Positions 1 to 11,179 of a stretch of DNA of 64,000 nucleotides are shown here, piece after piece. The DNA is from Actibacterium pelagium. Lineage in GTDB: Bacteria; Pseudomonadota; Alphaproteobacteria; Rhodobacterales; Rhodobacteraceae. The notes under the pieces are model-generated. The model was not told where the DNA came from. It ran no database searches and saw only the letters and a program-made list of their open reading frames with translations. Each line of letters starts with the position of its first letter. The stretch's first letter is position 1. The DNA lies in NCBI RefSeq assembly GCF_002285415.1, contig NZ_NSBU01000007.1, positions 952,201 through 1,016,200 of the forward strand. The letters run 5' to 3'. The position numbers and the translations under genes are program-made.

Positions 1-25
1 ACCGGGCGCAAATAAGAATAGATTT

Positions 26-44
26 GGGCGGCGACTAGCCGCCC
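26..44 (-). terminator. Hairpin at the end of the L,D-transpeptidase gene
   Basis: A perfect 7-bp stem (GGGCGGC / GCCGCCC, loop 33-37) spans the stop codon of the minus-strand gene. Read on that strand it is followed by a T-rich run at about 25-10. This looks like an intrinsic terminator that uses the last codons of the gene as stem. Confidence 0.6.
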
Positions 45-778
45 GCAATTTGATAGTGCCGCCCGGTCATCTCGACCTGCGGCACTTTCTTTTTGGTCTC
101 GAAAGCTTGGTAAGCCTCTGCGATTTCAGACCAAAACCCATGCCACCGGTGCCCTTCAGCCTTGGCCAGGCGCCTCTCTGTCATTCGGAACGGAAAGGCA
201 TGAACAGGGACATGGTCCTGCCCTGCTCGCAGCGCGGCTTCGACCATCACATAGATCTCTTCAATCGCCGGATCGGTCATCGCGTAGCACCCGATTGAAA
301 CGCAGGCCCCATGCACCATCAGAAACGACCCCGTGCGCCCATGCGCGCGGTCAAACGCGTTTGGAAAGCCCAGATTGAAGGACAGATGATAGGACGACCA
401 AGGGTTCAGGCTGTCCTGGCGCACTTGATAGAACCCTTCGGGCGCTTGCCGGTCCCCTTCTCTTAGCTTCGGGCCAAGCCCACCAGAGTAGCGGCAGATC
501 GGATAGGTCTTGAACAGGTCATAGGTCTCGCCGTTGCGCACCCATACCTCTAGCTCGGCTTCTTCCTTAAACAGGCGCAGATACAGATCAGAGCCAAACT
601 CCAACCCTGCCTCGGCCAATGCAGACGTCAGAATTGGTCGCTGCTCAGCACGGATTTCTGCAATCGGGCGTTTCGGCAGATCAATGACCGGCGAACGGTC
701 ACGGAAAGAGATCATGGCGATCGCCCCGACCGCACTGAACACCGCGAGCCCCAAAATAGCCCTGCGAAGAAGACGCAT
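35..778 (-). CDS. L,D-transpeptidase (YkuD-fold) family protein, YafK-like
   Basis: Predicted 247-residue envelope protein. After a basic start (MRLLRRAI) there is one hydrophobic segment (about residues 7-24), an uncleaved anchor or signal peptide, then the YkuD catalytic domain. The active-site signature [14 protein letters not shown] near residues 155-168 carries the His and the nucleophilic Cys. Proteins of this fold cross-link peptidoglycan, attach proteins to it, or (YafK/DpaA type) detach them; the sequence alone does not decide which. I chose the ATG at 778 because an AGGGCAGGG ribosome-binding site precedes it and the upstream in-frame codons overlap the divergent gpt start at 894. 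An in-frame ATG 30 bases upstream is an alternative. Confidence 0.85.
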   Translation of the reverse strand: MRLLRRAILGLAVFSAVGAIAMISFRDRSPVIDLPKRPIAEIRAEQRPILTSALAEAGLEFGSDLYLRLFKEEAELEVWVRNGETYDLFKTYPICRYSGGLGPKLREGDRQAPEGFYQVRQDSLNPWSSYHLSFNLGFPNAFDRAHGRTGSFLMVHGACVSIGCYAMTDPAIEEIYVMVEAALRAGQDHVPVHAFPFRMTERRLAKAEGHRWHGFWSEIAEAYQAFETKKKVPQVEMTGRHYQIAGG

Positions 779-893
779 ATACCCTGCCCTTTTTGTTTTC
801 CTATACATGCGCATGACGCTTGACGATTGCCACCCCCGGCCAGACAGCTTATCTCTGACCTGCGAAAAACTGCTTATAAGAAGAGAGTCACTC

Positions 894-1397
894 ATGTCCG
901 AACGTCTGCCACACGAGAAAGGTTTTCACGTAAGCTGGGATCAGGTGCACCGAGATAGCCGTGCGCTTGCTTGGCGGCTGGACGGGCGCGGCCCGGATAA
1001 TGGCGAATGGAAGGCCATCGTTGCGATCACCCGTGGCGGCATGGCACCGGCCATGATCGTGGCCCGAGAACTGGATATCCGCGTGATCGACACCATTTCG
1101 GTCAAATCCTATAGCCACCAAGACCAGTCCGAAGCCAAGGTGCTGAAAGCCCCCGACCCCGAAATGATCGGCGATGGCCGCGGTGTTCTTGTGATCGACG
1201 ATCTAGTCGACAGCGGTAAGACGCTGGAACTGGTGCGCGAGCTTTATCCGAACGCCCATTTCGCAACCGTCTATGCCAAACCAAAGGGCGAGCCGCAGGT
1301 CGATACGTTCATCACCGGCGTTAGCCAGGACACGTGGATTTTCTTCCCTTGGGATATGGCCCTGCAATATGTCGAGCCCTATCGCGGTAGCGACTGA
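894..1397 (+). CDS. gpt: Xanthine phosphoribosyltransferase
   Basis: Encodes 167 residues of the type I phosphoribosyltransferase fold, which salvages xanthine or guanine with PRPP to form XMP or GMP. The PRPP-binding signature [15 protein letters not shown] lies near residue 100, and the early segment [19 protein letters not shown] is the usual strand-loop-helix of this family. The length is slightly above the 152 residues of the E. coli enzyme. The start at 894 is preceded by AGAAGAGAG. The gene is divergent from the L,D-transpeptidase gene, with the promoter region in 779-893. Confidence 0.93.
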   Translation: MSERLPHEKGFHVSWDQVHRDSRALAWRLDGRGPDNGEWKAIVAITRGGMAPAMIVARELDIRVIDTISVKSYSHQDQSEAKVLKAPDPEMIGDGRGVLVIDDLVDSGKTLELVRELYPNAHFATVYAKPKGEPQVDTFITGVSQDTWIFFPWDMALQYVEPYRGSD

Positions 1398-1409
1398 TCC
1401 AAGACGGTC

Positions 1410-1439
1410 GCCAAGCGCTTGCGGCTACTTGCGCTTGGC
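1410..1439 (+). terminator. Hairpin downstream of gpt
   Basis: A 9-bp perfect stem (GCCAAGCGC / GCGCTTGGC, loop 1419-1430) sits 12 bases after the gpt stop. It lacks a convincing T-tract, so it may be a weak terminator or an mRNA 3'-end stabiliser. Confidence 0.4.
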
Positions 1440-1479
1440 TCTACACAACTTGCACTGAATTCAAACTAAGGACCTGCGT

Positions 1480-3324
1480 ATGTCTGGCGAAAAGAAAAAC
1501 AGCCTTGGGAAAATGGCCTCGGGCGTCCTTCTGGTTCTGCTGATCGTGGGCCTTGCAGGCTTTGGTGCCACGAACTTTGGTGGCGCGAACACGGCCATCG
1601 CGACTGTTGGTGACGAAGAAATCACCGTCACCGATTACGGGCTGGCCCTGCAGTCTGCGATCCGCGCACGCGAGGCTGAAACAGAGCAATCGCTCAGCTT
1701 CATTGAAGCCCAGAACATCGGCCTGCCGGCCGTCGTGCGCTCGCAACTGATTGCAGAAGCCGCGCTGGACAACACCGTGACCGGCATGGGCCTGTCCATC
1801 GGCGACGAGGAAGTCCGCCGTCAGGTGCTGGCATACCCCGCATTTCAGGGCATCGACGGGCAGTTCGACCGCGAAAGCTATCGTTTCTCGCTAGAGCAGA
1901 TCGGCCTTAGCGAGTCCGAGTTCGAAGAACAAATCCGCACCGACACCGCGCGTAGCATTCTGCAATCCGCTGTTGCCTCTGGCGTGCCCCATTCGGTTCA
2001 GTCTGTGGACGCAATGTTCAACTATATGTCGGCCCGCCGCAGCTATAACCTGTTCACGCTGACCGCCGATAACCTGTCGAGCGAAATCTCTGAACCCACC
2101 GATGCAGAGCTGCAAACCTACTACGAGGAAAACGCCGCTGCTTTCACTGTGCCCGAGGCGCGTGAAATCACCTATGTGTGGATCACGCCTGACATGATCG
2201 TGGATCAGGTTGAAGTCGACGAAACCCTTCTGCGCGAACTCTATGATCAGCGCATCGATGAGTTCGTTCAGCCGGAGCGCCGCCTTGTCGAACGACTGGT
2301 CTTCCCGGATCAGGCCGCTGCCGACGATGCGGCCGCGCGCCTTGAAAGCGGCGAAGCCAGCTTTGACGATCTGGTCACTGAACGTGGTCTGGAACTGGGC
2401 GACGTCGATCTGGGTGATGTCGGGGTCGATGACCTTGGCGCCGCCGCTTCGGCAGTCTTCGGAATGGCAGAGCCCGGCACAACCGGCCCCCATGCCAGCG
2501 ATTTCGGCCCGGCCATCTTCCGCATGAACGCCGTTCTGGCCGCTCAGGAAGTCACTTTTGAAGACGCCCGCAGCGACCTGTCGCTAGAGGTTTCTCTGGA
2601 TCAGGCCACCCGTATCATTGCGGACATGACACTGGAAATCGACGACCAGCTCGCCGCTGGCGCCACCTTGGAAGAGCTGGCCAAAGACACCGATATGGAG
2701 CTTGGTCAAATCGCCTTCCACGAGGGTGTGACCGATGGAATCGCCGCTTATAACAACTTCCGCGAAACGGCCGTCGAACTGCGTGAAAGTGATTTCCCCG
2801 AGCTAGCCGACCTTGAAGACGGTGGCATTTTCGCGGCTCGCCTGAACGGAATCGCCCCGCCAAACCTGCAGCCGCTGCAAGACGTGCGTGACGAAGCCAT
2901 CGAAGGCTGGACCCGCGAAGAAACCGTACGCTTGCTTCAGGAAGAAGCGATTGCAATCAAAGCTAAGCTGGAAGCCGGAGAGAACGCTATCTCTGTGGGC
3001 TACCCGGTTGAGCTTTTCGAAGGTCTGACCCGCTCTGGCGTGTCGCCGCTGATCCTTTCGGAAGATCTGTTTGCGGCCGAGATCGGTAACATCCTGATCA
3101 AGGCAGACGGCGATCAGGTTTACGTCGTTCAACTTAAAGAGATCCTGCCGCCGGACACCGAAGACACCTCGACCGCGCTGCTTCGTCAGCTGTGGGAACA
3201 GCAAAGCGCGCAGTCGCTGACGCAAGACCTGTTCTCGATGTTCTCGCAGTCGCTGCTGAACGACGCAGAGCTTAGCCTGAACCAGGCCGCGATCGAAGCG
3301 GTCCACACACAATTCGTGCAATAG
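1480..3324 (+). CDS. PpiD/SurA-type periplasmic peptidyl-prolyl isomerase/chaperone
   Basis: This 614-residue protein has an N-terminal transmembrane helix (about residues 13-33) followed by a large periplasmic part: a SurA-like N-terminal chaperone domain (about 35-175), a region with PPIC (parvulin) character around 230-370, and a helical C-terminal domain. The organisation and length match the inner-membrane-anchored PpiD family, which assists folding of secreted proteins leaving the Sec translocon. The parvulin motifs are degenerate, so it may act mainly as a chaperone. The stop is only 7 bases before trpE, a common Rhodobacterales arrangement, and the two are probably co-transcribed. Confidence 0.85.
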   Translation: MSGEKKNSLGKMASGVLLVLLIVGLAGFGATNFGGANTAIATVGDEEITVTDYGLALQSAIRAREAETEQSLSFIEAQNIGLPAVVRSQLIAEAALDNTVTGMGLSIGDEEVRRQVLAYPAFQGIDGQFDRESYRFSLEQIGLSESEFEEQIRTDTARSILQSAVASGVPHSVQSVDAMFNYMSARRSYNLFTLTADNLSSEISEPTDAELQTYYEENAAAFTVPEAREITYVWITPDMIVDQVEVDETLLRELYDQRIDEFVQPERRLVERLVFPDQAAADDAAARLESGEASFDDLVTERGLELGDVDLGDVGVDDLGAAASAVFGMAEPGTTGPHASDFGPAIFRMNAVLAAQEVTFEDARSDLSLEVSLDQATRIIADMTLEIDDQLAAGATLEELAKDTDMELGQIAFHEGVTDGIAAYNNFRETAVELRESDFPELADLEDGGIFAARLNGIAPPNLQPLQDVRDEAIEGWTREETVRLLQEEAIAIKAKLEAGENAISVGYPVELFEGLTRSGVSPLILSEDLFAAEIGNILIKADGDQVYVVQLKEILPPDTEDTSTALLRQLWEQQSAQSLTQDLFSMFSQSLLNDAELSLNQAAIEAVHTQFVQ

Positions 3325-3331
3325 GTTTAAC

Positions 3332-4846
3332 ATGGCCACCCTGACACCATCCTTCGCAGAGTTTCAAGAAGGCTTTGACGAGGGAAAGACCCAATTGGTC
3401 TATGCCCGCCTGGCCGCGGACCTTGATACGCCGGTCAGCCTGATGCTGAAACTGGCCGAGGCACGCAAAGACAGCTTCATGCTGGAATCGGTCACCGGTG
3501 GTGAAACGCGTGGCCGTTATTCGATTGTTGGAATGAAGCCGGACCTGATCTGGCAGTGTCATGGGGAAGAAAGCCGGATCAACCGTCAGGCACGCGTTGA
3601 TGCCGAGGCGTTTGAACCGCTAGAGGGCCATCCGTTGGACACCCTGCGGGCGCTTCTGGCCGAATGCCGGATCGAGATGCCCGACGACCTGCCTGCCGTT
3701 GCGGCTGGCCTGTTTGGCTATCTTGGCTACGACATGATCCGTCTGGTCGAGCACCTTCCAGACGTAAACCCCGACCCGCTTGGCCTGCCTGACGCGGTGC
3801 TGATGCGCCCAACCGTTGTTGCGGTTCTGGATGGGGTTAAGGGCGAAGTTACCTTGGTGTCACCCGCATGGGCCAACAGCGGCTTGTCCGCACGCGCCGC
3901 ATACAATCAGGCGGCAGAACGTGTCATGGACGCGCTGCGTGATCTGGAGCGGGCCATTCCGGACGCCAGCCGCGATCTGGGCGAGATATCTCAGACCAAC
4001 GAAGCCGTCTCGAACTTCACCAAAAAGGGCTATCTGGCCGCGGTGGAGAAGGCCAAGGAATACATCCGCGCCGGGGACATTTTTCAGGTTGTTCCGGCTC
4101 AGCGATGGACACAGGACTTCCCGCTTCCGCCTTTCGCGCTTTATCGCTCGTTGCGCCGGACCAACCCGTCGCCCTTTATGTTCTTCTTCAACTTCGGCGG
4201 TTACCAAGTCGTCGGCGCAAGCCCGGAAATCCTTGTCCGCCTGCGCGAAGAAGAGGTCACCATCCGTCCAATCGCAGGCACCCGTCCGCGTGGGAAGACT
4301 CCGGAAGAAGATCGCGCATTGGAAGCGGACCTGCTGGCCGACAAAAAGGAACTGGCAGAGCATCTGATGCTGCTGGACCTTGGCCGCAACGATGTTGGCC
4401 GCGTTGCCAAAATTGGCACGGTTCGTCCGACCGAAGAGTTCATCATCGAGCGTTATAGCCACGTGATGCATATCGTATCGAATGTGGTCGGCGAAATTCG
4501 CGACGACCAGGACGCGCTATCGGCCTTGCTGGCGGGCCTGCCCGCAGGCACCGTTTCGGGAGCGCCGAAAGTGCGCGCGATGGAGATCATCGACGAATTG
4601 GAACCCGAAAAGCGCGGCGTCTATGGCGGCGGTGTGGGCTATTTCAGCGCCGATGGCGACATGGATATGTGCATCGCCTTGCGGACCGCTGTGATCAAGG
4701 ATCAAAAGCTGTACATCCAAGCCGGTGGCGGCGTCGTCTATGACAGCGACCCCGAGGCGGAGTTCCAAGAGACGGTGAACAAGTCCAAAGCGATCCGCAA
4801 AGCCGCTGAAGATGCGGGCCTGTTTGCCCGCAGCGGCAATAGCTAA
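3332..4846 (+). CDS. trpE: Anthranilate synthase component I
   Basis: The 504-residue chorismate-binding subunit makes anthranilate from chorismate with ammonia supplied by TrpG, the first committed step of tryptophan synthesis. The N-terminal regulatory domain contains the LLESV-type Trp-binding region (here SFMLESVTGGETRGRYS). The catalytic domain has NPSPFMFFF, GASPEILVRL, the AGTRPRG motif and LLDLGRNDVGRVA. TrpG is encoded separately at 6453, beyond a divergent gene. No leader peptide rich in Trp codons is visible, because only 7 bases separate trpE from the upstream gene. Confidence 0.97.
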   Translation: MATLTPSFAEFQEGFDEGKTQLVYARLAADLDTPVSLMLKLAEARKDSFMLESVTGGETRGRYSIVGMKPDLIWQCHGEESRINRQARVDAEAFEPLEGHPLDTLRALLAECRIEMPDDLPAVAAGLFGYLGYDMIRLVEHLPDVNPDPLGLPDAVLMRPTVVAVLDGVKGEVTLVSPAWANSGLSARAAYNQAAERVMDALRDLERAIPDASRDLGEISQTNEAVSNFTKKGYLAAVEKAKEYIRAGDIFQVVPAQRWTQDFPLPPFALYRSLRRTNPSPFMFFFNFGGYQVVGASPEILVRLREEEVTIRPIAGTRPRGKTPEEDRALEADLLADKKELAEHLMLLDLGRNDVGRVAKIGTVRPTEEFIIERYSHVMHIVSNVVGEIRDDQDALSALLAGLPAGTVSGAPKVRAMEIIDELEPEKRGVYGGGVGYFSADGDMDMCIALRTAVIKDQKLYIQAGGGVVYDSDPEAEFQETVNKSKAIRKAAEDAGLFARSGNS

Positions 4847-4860
4847 TCGCTGACTTCGGT

Positions 4861-6309
4861 CTACTCCACGGCCTTCAGTACGGCAGACAACGGAACAGCC
4901 TGAACACCGCTGGAGGTGCTACCGCTTAGCGCCCACTCCAACAACGTGACATAGGTCCACGGATGGGTGTGTGCATAGACAACGGCAGCGCCGTTTTGCG
5001 AAGCGTCGAATACAGCCTTGTTCAACGCAAAACGCTGCTTGGCGGCGTCGTCGCCCTCTGCGTCCAGCACGCGCGACACGGAAACGACAGGCACGTTGGT
5101 GCCCTCGGCCAGTTGCTCTGGTCGGACAAGACCTTTGCCCGATGTCACCAAGCCATGCCCGGTTGTCGCCGCAGCCTCGACCAATTGACGCATGACCGGA
5201 CGCGAAATGGTTTTCTCCATTTCCGGCATCAGTGCCACTGTGGATGGAACTTTGGCCATGTATTCAGCGACTGTTCCCGCGACATCCCCCGAGACACCAG
5301 TTGACGGCAATTCCGTCGCCAATAGCACGACTTCATAACCGGCGTCGCGATAGGCCTGCGCTTGTTCTGCAGCACCTTCCTGAGTTGGATCAACCGCGAA
5401 GGTGATCGGCATACGAACGTCTTTCCAAGCAGGCAAAGCAACCCCACCTTGTCCGACATCGCGAAGAACGACCGCCAAAAGGGGAATATCGGCAGCGATC
5501 TCGAACTCTTCAGCATTCGCATCCAGTGCCCGGGTGAACACCTCTGCTACAACTGGCTCTGCTTCTTCCGTTGCTTCTGGCTCCGCTTCGGCCCCAACAG
5601 ACGGCAGACGATTGACGGCAACCTTCGGCTCTTCAGCCTCTTGTGGCGCGGCGCTTTGCTCTTCCTCTGATGCCGGTGATTCTTCTACAGGGGTTTCCGC
5701 TTCCGGTGCGCTCTCTGCTTCGGCTTCCACCGGTTCCGAAGCGGCAGGCGCCGGTGTGGCAACAACAAGATCAGTCACATCTGGCAGCACCACTGGAGAT
5801 TCGGGTGCAGGCGGTGCTTGCGGTGCGGGAACGGCGGGGCTGGGTAAGGCTGGCTCGTTGGTCAAGGTGTTGCCAGGCGCTGCTTCAACCGAAGGCGCAC
5901 CACCTTCGGATTGTTCTTCGACCGCATCGTTCACGGTCGGGACCGCCACGCTTTCGGTGTTCGCTAAAGGCGCCTCATCATCAGCTTCGGGAAGCTGCGC
6001 TGGCTCAATGGTGATCTCTGGCTCCGCTTCAGGCTGACCAAAGGCCGACCCGGTCCCTAGTTCGACAGTTGATTGGACCCCAGTCGAACGCTCTGGCGTC
6101 GGTTCAGGATCTTCAGCTGGTTCAACCGTTACAGACTGCGCCGTAAGCGTCTCTGCCTGCCCCTGAACAGGAAGCGGGCTTGCGTCACTGGCTGGAGCTG
6201 GCGCTCTCGTAATAGTGCGAAGTGGCGAAACAGATGAAATAATCAGCAAAAAGCACAACGAGACGATTAATCCCATGATCACTCCGCCAAGGAAACCTTT
6301 GCCCATCAT
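4861..6309 (-). CDS. Divergent polysaccharide deacetylase family protein (YibQ-like)
   Basis: This 482-residue protein has an N-terminal membrane segment (about residues 7-30), then a long low-complexity Ala/Pro/Glu linker (about 40-265), then a C-terminal domain (about 265-482) that resembles the divergent polysaccharide deacetylase superfamily ([18 protein letters not shown] near the end). Catalytic metal residues of true deacetylases are not obvious, so enzymatic activity is doubtful. The layout suggests a tethered periplasmic protein with a flexible spacer reaching toward the cell wall. It is convergent with trpE and divergent from trpG, so it interrupts what would otherwise be a continuous trp block. 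Two adjacent ATG codons open the frame. Confidence 0.75.
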   Translation of the reverse strand: MMGKGFLGGVIMGLIVSLCFLLIISSVSPLRTITRAPAPASDASPLPVQGQAETLTAQSVTVEPAEDPEPTPERSTGVQSTVELGTGSAFGQPEAEPEITIEPAQLPEADDEAPLANTESVAVPTVNDAVEEQSEGGAPSVEAAPGNTLTNEPALPSPAVPAPQAPPAPESPVVLPDVTDLVVATPAPAASEPVEAEAESAPEAETPVEESPASEEEQSAAPQEAEEPKVAVNRLPSVGAEAEPEATEEAEPVVAEVFTRALDANAEEFEIAADIPLLAVVLRDVGQGGVALPAWKDVRMPITFAVDPTQEGAAEQAQAYRDAGYEVVLLATELPSTGVSGDVAGTVAEYMAKVPSTVALMPEMEKTISRPVMRQLVEAAATTGHGLVTSGKGLVRPEQLAEGTNVPVVSVSRVLDAEGDDAAKQRFALNKAVFDASQNGAAVVYAHTHPWTYVTLLEWALSGSTSSGVQAVPLSAVLKAVE

Positions 6310-6452
6310 TTGCCTCCGTCAAATTACCGCTTTTAGCTGGTTCTCTTACCACCGGATTGGGCTGTCTGCCCTTGACCCCATGGCGATGCTCTGAACATGT
6401 ATACCGCGACCAAGGCCAGCGGGTCACCCCTAATTCACGAAAGGCGCAAAAG

Positions 6453-7040
6453 ATGCTGCTGCTGATCGATAACTACGACAGTTTTACCTACAACCTAGTT
6501 CATTACCTGGGCGAGTTGGGTGCGGATGTGCGCGTCGAGCGTAACGACTCTTTGGATGTACAGCAGGCCATGGCGCTGAAACCCGAGGCGATCCTGCTTT
6601 CGCCCGGCCCTTGTGACCCGTCGCAGGCGGGTATTTGCCTTGCGCTCACGAAAGCAGCGGCAGAGACCCGAACACCCCTGATGGGCGTCTGCTTAGGCCA
6701 CCAGACCATCGGCGAGGCCTTTGGTGGGAAGGTCGTTCGCGCAGGCGAGATTGTGCACGGCAAGATGGGAACGATGCATCATGACGGGACTGGCGTCTTC
6801 GCTGGCCTGCCCTCGCCGTTCGAGGCCACCCGCTATCACTCTTTGACGGTAGAGCGCGAAAGCCTGCCCGATTGCCTAGAGGTCAACAGCTGGCTGGACA
6901 GCGGCATGATCATGGGATTGCACCACAAGGAACTGCCGATCCACGGCGTTCAGTTCCACCCTGAATCCATTCGCTCTGAACACGGGCACAAGATGCTTCA
7001 GAACTTCCTCAATCTGGCCAAAGTGAAGGCAATGGCATGA
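6453..7040 (+). CDS. trpG: Anthranilate synthase component II (glutamine amidotransferase)
   Basis: A 195-residue class I glutamine amidotransferase that supplies ammonia to TrpE. Visible landmarks are the start [19 protein letters not shown], the nucleophile motif GVCLGHQ and the His/Glu pair in QFHPESI. The ATG at 6453 follows AAAGGCGCAAAAG; the open frame extends upstream but that part has no family similarity. It overlaps trpD by 4 bases (ATGA), so the two are translationally coupled. The upstream 6310-6452 region must hold its promoter and shows no Trp-codon leader. Confidence 0.96.
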   Translation: MLLLIDNYDSFTYNLVHYLGELGADVRVERNDSLDVQQAMALKPEAILLSPGPCDPSQAGICLALTKAAAETRTPLMGVCLGHQTIGEAFGGKVVRAGEIVHGKMGTMHHDGTGVFAGLPSPFEATRYHSLTVERESLPDCLEVNSWLDSGMIMGLHHKELPIHGVQFHPESIRSEHGHKMLQNFLNLAKVKAMA

Positions 7041-8053
7041 GCGACGCGCTGAAACCCCTGATCGGTGCGGCGGCCGAACGCGCCCTGACCGGCCAAGAGG
7101 CCGAGAAAGCCTTCGACATCCTTTTCTCGGGCGAAGCGACACCAAGTCAGATTGGCGGCCTTCTGATGGCCCTGCGGACCCGCGGTGAGACCGTGGATGA
7201 GATCGCCGGTGCAGCAACGGCCATGCGCCGCAATTGTGTTCCGGTCAAAGCACCAGCAGGTGCGATTGACATCGTCGGCACGGGTGGCTCCGGCAAAAAG
7301 ACCCTGAATATTTCGACCGCGACTATCTTCACCGTGGCAGCCTGCGGCGTACCCGTCGCCAAGCACGGCAACAAGGCAGCGTCTTCTCTGTCTGGCGCCG
7401 CAGATGCGCTTGGCCAGATGGGCGTGAACGTCATGGTCGGCGCTGATGTCGTCGAAGAGGCGTTACGAGAGATTGGCGTCGGTTTCATGATGGCCCCGAT
7501 GCATCACCCCTCTATCCGCCACGTCATGCCGTCGCGCATCGAACTGGGCACGCGCACCGTGTTCAACATCCTTGGCCCCCTGACCAACCCCGCAGGCGTG
7601 AAACGCCAGCTGACAGGTGCCTTCTCGCGGGATTTCATTCGCCCGATGGCAGAGGTTCTGGGCAAGCTGGGTTCAGAAAAAGCGTGGCTGGTGCACGGCT
7701 CGGATGGAACGGATGAGATCACCATCACTGGCATCAGCTATGTCGCCGCACTGGAGAACGGATCGGTGACAGAGCTAGAGCTTCACCCAGAAGAGGCTGG
7801 CCTTCCCGTCTACCCGTTCGAAGAAATCAAAGGCGGCACGGCCGAGGAAAACGGGGCCGCCCTAAGGTCCGTTCTTTCCGGGGACAAAGGGGCTTATCGC
7901 GACTGCGTCCTGTTGAACGCGGCAGCCGCCCTGCAACTTGCCGACAAGGTTGATAACCTGAAAGACGGTGTCGCAATGGCGGAAGAAGCCATCGACAGCG
8001 GCGAGGCGATGGCCCGCATCACCGCTTTGGCAGAGATGACAGCAGGTCACTGA
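7037..8053 (+). CDS. trpD: Anthranilate phosphoribosyltransferase
   Basis: The 338-residue enzyme joins anthranilate to PRPP. The PRPP-binding [14 protein letters not shown] motif lies near residue 82, and further family blocks follow ([33 protein letters not shown]). Length is typical. It overlaps trpG by 4 bases and abuts the downstream uracil-DNA glycosylase gene with a 1-base overlap, so a DNA-repair gene is embedded in the trp operon. Confidence 0.97.
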   Translation: MSDALKPLIGAAAERALTGQEAEKAFDILFSGEATPSQIGGLLMALRTRGETVDEIAGAATAMRRNCVPVKAPAGAIDIVGTGGSGKKTLNISTATIFTVAACGVPVAKHGNKAASSLSGAADALGQMGVNVMVGADVVEEALREIGVGFMMAPMHHPSIRHVMPSRIELGTRTVFNILGPLTNPAGVKRQLTGAFSRDFIRPMAEVLGKLGSEKAWLVHGSDGTDEITITGISYVAALENGSVTELELHPEEAGLPVYPFEEIKGGTAEENGAALRSVLSGDKGAYRDCVLLNAAAALQLADKVDNLKDGVAMAEEAIDSGEAMARITALAEMTAGH

Positions 8054-8712
8054 TGCAATTCGACCTGTCGCGCCTTGGCGACTGGTCGTCGCTTCCGTTC
8101 TTCGATGACGCGTTGCCATCCATTGCTTCGGCACTGGCAACGGACAGCCGAACAATCCTGCCACCCTCGGCGCAGGTTTTCGCGGCGCTTGAACGCACCC
8201 AGCCAGACGCTGTCAAAGCCATCATCCTTGGTCAGGACCCCTACCCAACCCCGGGTCATGCACACGGTCTGGCCTTTTCGGTAGAACCCGACGTTCGCCC
8301 CCTGCCCCGATCCCTGAACAACATCTTCAAGGAATTGGCCGACGATCTGGCGTTTCAGCCTTCCAACGGCGACCTGCGCCCTTGGGCCGACCAAGGGGTA
8401 CTGCTGCTGAACACCGCGCTGACCGTCCCGGCGGGCGAAGCCGGTGCTCATGCCAAACTTGGCTGGTCGACGCTTGTCGAGCAGGTTCTGCAACGTCTCG
8501 ACGATCATCCTCGCGCCTGCCTCCTTTGGGGCAAGCACGCGCAAAAGCTTGGGGCGCATCTGCACAACCCCGACCATTTGCGTATTGAAACCGCCCATCC
8601 CTCGCCTCTTTCTGCCAGACGCGGATTTTTCGGCTCTCGCCCCTTTTCACGGGTGAACGAGTGGCTTATCGCAAGAGGGGACACACCAATCGACTGGACC
8701 GGCACATCATGA
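8053..8712 (+). CDS. ung: Uracil-DNA glycosylase (family 1)
   Basis: This 219-residue protein excises uracil from DNA. The water-activating loop [18 protein letters not shown] near residue 60 matches family 1 Ung, with Pro replacing the usual His after DPY. The minor-groove loop [13 protein letters not shown] (about residues 182-194) and LLLNTALTV are also present. It lies between trpD and trpC with overlapping start and stop codons on both sides, so it is expressed from the trp transcript. Confidence 0.92.
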   Translation: MQFDLSRLGDWSSLPFFDDALPSIASALATDSRTILPPSAQVFAALERTQPDAVKAIILGQDPYPTPGHAHGLAFSVEPDVRPLPRSLNNIFKELADDLAFQPSNGDLRPWADQGVLLLNTALTVPAGEAGAHAKLGWSTLVEQVLQRLDDHPRACLLWGKHAQKLGAHLHNPDHLRIETAHPSPLSARRGFFGSRPFSRVNEWLIARGDTPIDWTGTS

Positions 8713-9518
8713 GCGCAACCATTCTGGACAAAATCAAAGCCTACAAGCTGGAAGAGGTCGGCGCCGCGAAGGCCGCGAAACCACTGGCCGAAATCGAGGC
8801 AGAGGCAAAGGCCGCAAGCCCGACCCGGGGTTTTGCGAATGCTCTGATCAAGGCCTCCAAGGACGGCTATGGCCTGATCGCCGAAATCAAAAAGGCCAGC
8901 CCTTCAAAAGGTCTGATCCGTGAAGATTTCAATCCGCCAGAGCTGGCCAAGGCATATGAAGCTGGCGGCGCAACCTGTCTGTCCGTTCTGACTGACACCC
9001 CGTCGTTTCAAGGCGCGCCAGAGTTTCTGACCGAAGCCCGCAACGCCGTTAGCCTGCCCGCCCTGCGGAAGGATTTCATGTACGACACCTATCAGGTGGC
9101 CGAGGCCCGCGCATGGGGTGCTGACTGTATCCTGATCATCATGGCGTCGGTCTCAGATACCCAAGCGGCAGAGCTGGAAGACGCCGCCTTTGGCTGGGGC
9201 ATGGACGTACTGCTAGAGGTCCACGACGCCGAAGAGCTAGAGCGCGCCAGCCAGTTGAAATCGCCGCTGATGGGCATCAACAACCGGAACCTGAACACGT
9301 TTGAGACCACGTTGGACACCACGCGTACCCTTGCGCCGAAAGTGTCCTCGGATCGTCTGGTGGTCTGCGAAAGCGGACTGTTCACGCCTGAGGACCTTGC
9401 CAGCATGGCCGAGGTCAACGCTCGCACCTTCCTGATCGGCGAAAGCCTGATGCGGCAGGCAGACGTGGCAAGTGCCACTCGTAATCTTCTGGCCAACCCC
9501 GTGAAAGGAGCCGCCTGA
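8709..9518 (+). CDS. trpC: Indole-3-glycerol phosphate synthase
   Basis: A 269-residue TIM-barrel enzyme that closes the ring of 1-(o-carboxyphenylamino)-1-deoxyribulose 5-phosphate. Signatures include [24 protein letters not shown] (catalytic Lys), [12 protein letters not shown] and VCESGL. The ATG at 8709 overlaps the ung stop in an ATGA arrangement; the longer in-frame reading inside ung is not family-like. It is a stand-alone TrpC, not fused to TrpF. Confidence 0.96.
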   Translation: MSATILDKIKAYKLEEVGAAKAAKPLAEIEAEAKAASPTRGFANALIKASKDGYGLIAEIKKASPSKGLIREDFNPPELAKAYEAGGATCLSVLTDTPSFQGAPEFLTEARNAVSLPALRKDFMYDTYQVAEARAWGADCILIIMASVSDTQAAELEDAAFGWGMDVLLEVHDAEELERASQLKSPLMGINNRNLNTFETTLDTTRTLAPKVSSDRLVVCESGLFTPEDLASMAEVNARTFLIGESLMRQADVASATRNLLANPVKGAA

Positions 9519-9997
9519 TGTCGGAACTGACTCATTTCGATGGTAAGGGCGATGCCCATATGGTGGACGTGTCCGAGAAGGACGTGACAAGCCGCGTAGC
9601 AATTGCCGCCGGGTCCGTCAAAATGACGGCCGACACGCTTGCGATGATCACCGAAGGTCGCGCCAAGAAAGGTGACGTGCTGGGTGTTGCCCGTCTGGCT
9701 GGGATCATGGGCGCCAAGAAAACCGCCGACCTGATCCCGCTGTGTCACCCTCTGCCGATCACCAAGGTCGCAGTAGAGCTGACCCCTGATCCTTCGCTGC
9801 CCGGCGTACAGATCGAAGCGACGGTAAAAACCACCGGCCAGACCGGCGTCGAGATGGAAGCTTTGACTGCTGTTTCGGTCGCCGCCCTGACCCTTTACGA
9901 CATGGTGAAAGCGGTCGAGAAAAGCATGGTCATTTCCGATATTTCGCTGCGGATGAAAGACGGCGGCAAGTCGGGCCGATACGAGGCCAACGAATGA
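9518..9997 (+). CDS. moaC: Cyclic pyranopterin monophosphate synthase
   Basis: The 159-residue MoaC completes the first step of molybdenum cofactor synthesis after MoaA, forming cyclic pyranopterin monophosphate. Diagnostic segments are [15 protein letters not shown] (catalytic region) and [20 protein letters not shown]. It overlaps the trpC stop by one base (TGATG) and moeA by four. No moaA is nearby. Confidence 0.96.
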   Translation: MSELTHFDGKGDAHMVDVSEKDVTSRVAIAAGSVKMTADTLAMITEGRAKKGDVLGVARLAGIMGAKKTADLIPLCHPLPITKVAVELTPDPSLPGVQIEATVKTTGQTGVEMEALTAVSVAALTLYDMVKAVEKSMVISDISLRMKDGGKSGRYEANE

Positions 9998-11169
9998 TCT
10001 CTGTCGACGAGGCCCTGGCCAAGGTCTTTGCCCTCGTCGACCCGACCGAGGTCGAAGAAGTCCCCCTGCGCAATGCCGCGGGCCGGGTTTTGGCAGAGGA
10101 CGTCTCGGCCAAGCGCGACCAACCACCCTTCAGCGCCTCGGCCATGGATGGCTATGCGATCCGGCGCGAAGACCGGGTCGATGGCAAAACACTGACCCTG
10201 ATCGGGGAAGCGGCCGCAGGCTCAGGATTTGACGGCACAGTATCGGCAGGTCAGACCGTCCGCATCTTCACCGGCGCCCCGGTGCCCGAAGGCGCGGATC
10301 ACGTTGTAATTCAGGAAGACGTTTCGGCCGTCGGCGACCGGATCACTCTGGTGAACTCTGAAAGCGACGATAACGGCAACATTCGCCCCGCTGGCGGAGA
10401 TTTCAGGGTCGGTGACACGATCAGCTCACCCAGTTTGTTAAGTCCGGAACTGGTTGCTCTGTTGGCCTCTATGAACATCGACCGTGTTCCTGTGCGTCGG
10501 AAGCCCATCGTCGCAATCATCGCAACCGGGGATGAGCTGGTGATGCCTGGCGAAACACCCGGCCCCGACCAGATCATCGCGTCCAACAACTTTGGACTGA
10601 AAGCGCTGTGCGAACGCGCCGGTGCCGAGGTCAGAATGCTTCCCATTGCGCGGGACAACGTGGCCTCATTGACGAAGGTTCTTGAACTCACCGAGGGTGC
10701 AGATGTGGTCGTGACCATCGGTGGCGCGTCGGTCGGTGACCACGATCTTGTAGGAGAGGTCGCCGCCCAGATGGGAATGGAACGCGCCTTCTATAAGATC
10801 GCGATGCGCCCCGGCAAACCTTTGATGGCGGGTCGCCTTGGGCAGTCGGCCATGCTGGGCCTGCCGGGAAACCCTGTATCCTCGATGGTCTGTGGGCATC
10901 TGTTTCTGCTTCCGCTGCTGCGCAAGATGCTGGGGTTGGGCGAAGCCGCCGCCCCGCGTGTTTCGATGAAGCTTGCAAAAGACCTGACACCCAATGGCCC
11001 GCGCGAGCACTATATGCGCGCCACCACCGATGGCGCATGGGTGCAGGCATTTGATCGTCAGGACAGTTCCTTGCTTTCCATCCTTTCGAAGGCCGACGCG
11101 CTGATCGTTCGTCCGCCACATGACGGGCCGGTCAAGGCAGGCGAATGGGTGGACGTTGTACGCCTTTAA
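9994..11169 (+). CDS. moeA: Molybdopterin molybdenumtransferase
   Basis: The 391-residue MoeA inserts molybdate into adenylated molybdopterin. It shows the N-terminal [14 protein letters not shown] motif (about residue 45), the central MoCF-binding region ([21 protein letters not shown]) and the [11 protein letters not shown] loop. Translationally coupled to moaC, it is the last gene of the trpG-moeA run before the separately regulated lexA. Confidence 0.96.
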   Translation: MISVDEALAKVFALVDPTEVEEVPLRNAAGRVLAEDVSAKRDQPPFSASAMDGYAIRREDRVDGKTLTLIGEAAAGSGFDGTVSAGQTVRIFTGAPVPEGADHVVIQEDVSAVGDRITLVNSESDDNGNIRPAGGDFRVGDTISSPSLLSPELVALLASMNIDRVPVRRKPIVAIIATGDELVMPGETPGPDQIIASNNFGLKALCERAGAEVRMLPIARDNVASLTKVLELTEGADVVVTIGGASVGDHDLVGEVAAQMGMERAFYKIAMRPGKPLMAGRLGQSAMLGLPGNPVSSMVCGHLFLLPLLRKMLGLGEAAAPRVSMKLAKDLTPNGPREHYMRATTDGAWVQAFDRQDSSLLSILSKADALIVRPPHDGPVKAGEWVDVVRL

Positions 11170-11179
11170 CCCGGCATTG

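Noticed and set aside
6310..6452. Possible Trp leader peptide/attenuator before trpG
   Set aside because: No short frame with consecutive Trp codons and no terminator hairpin was found.
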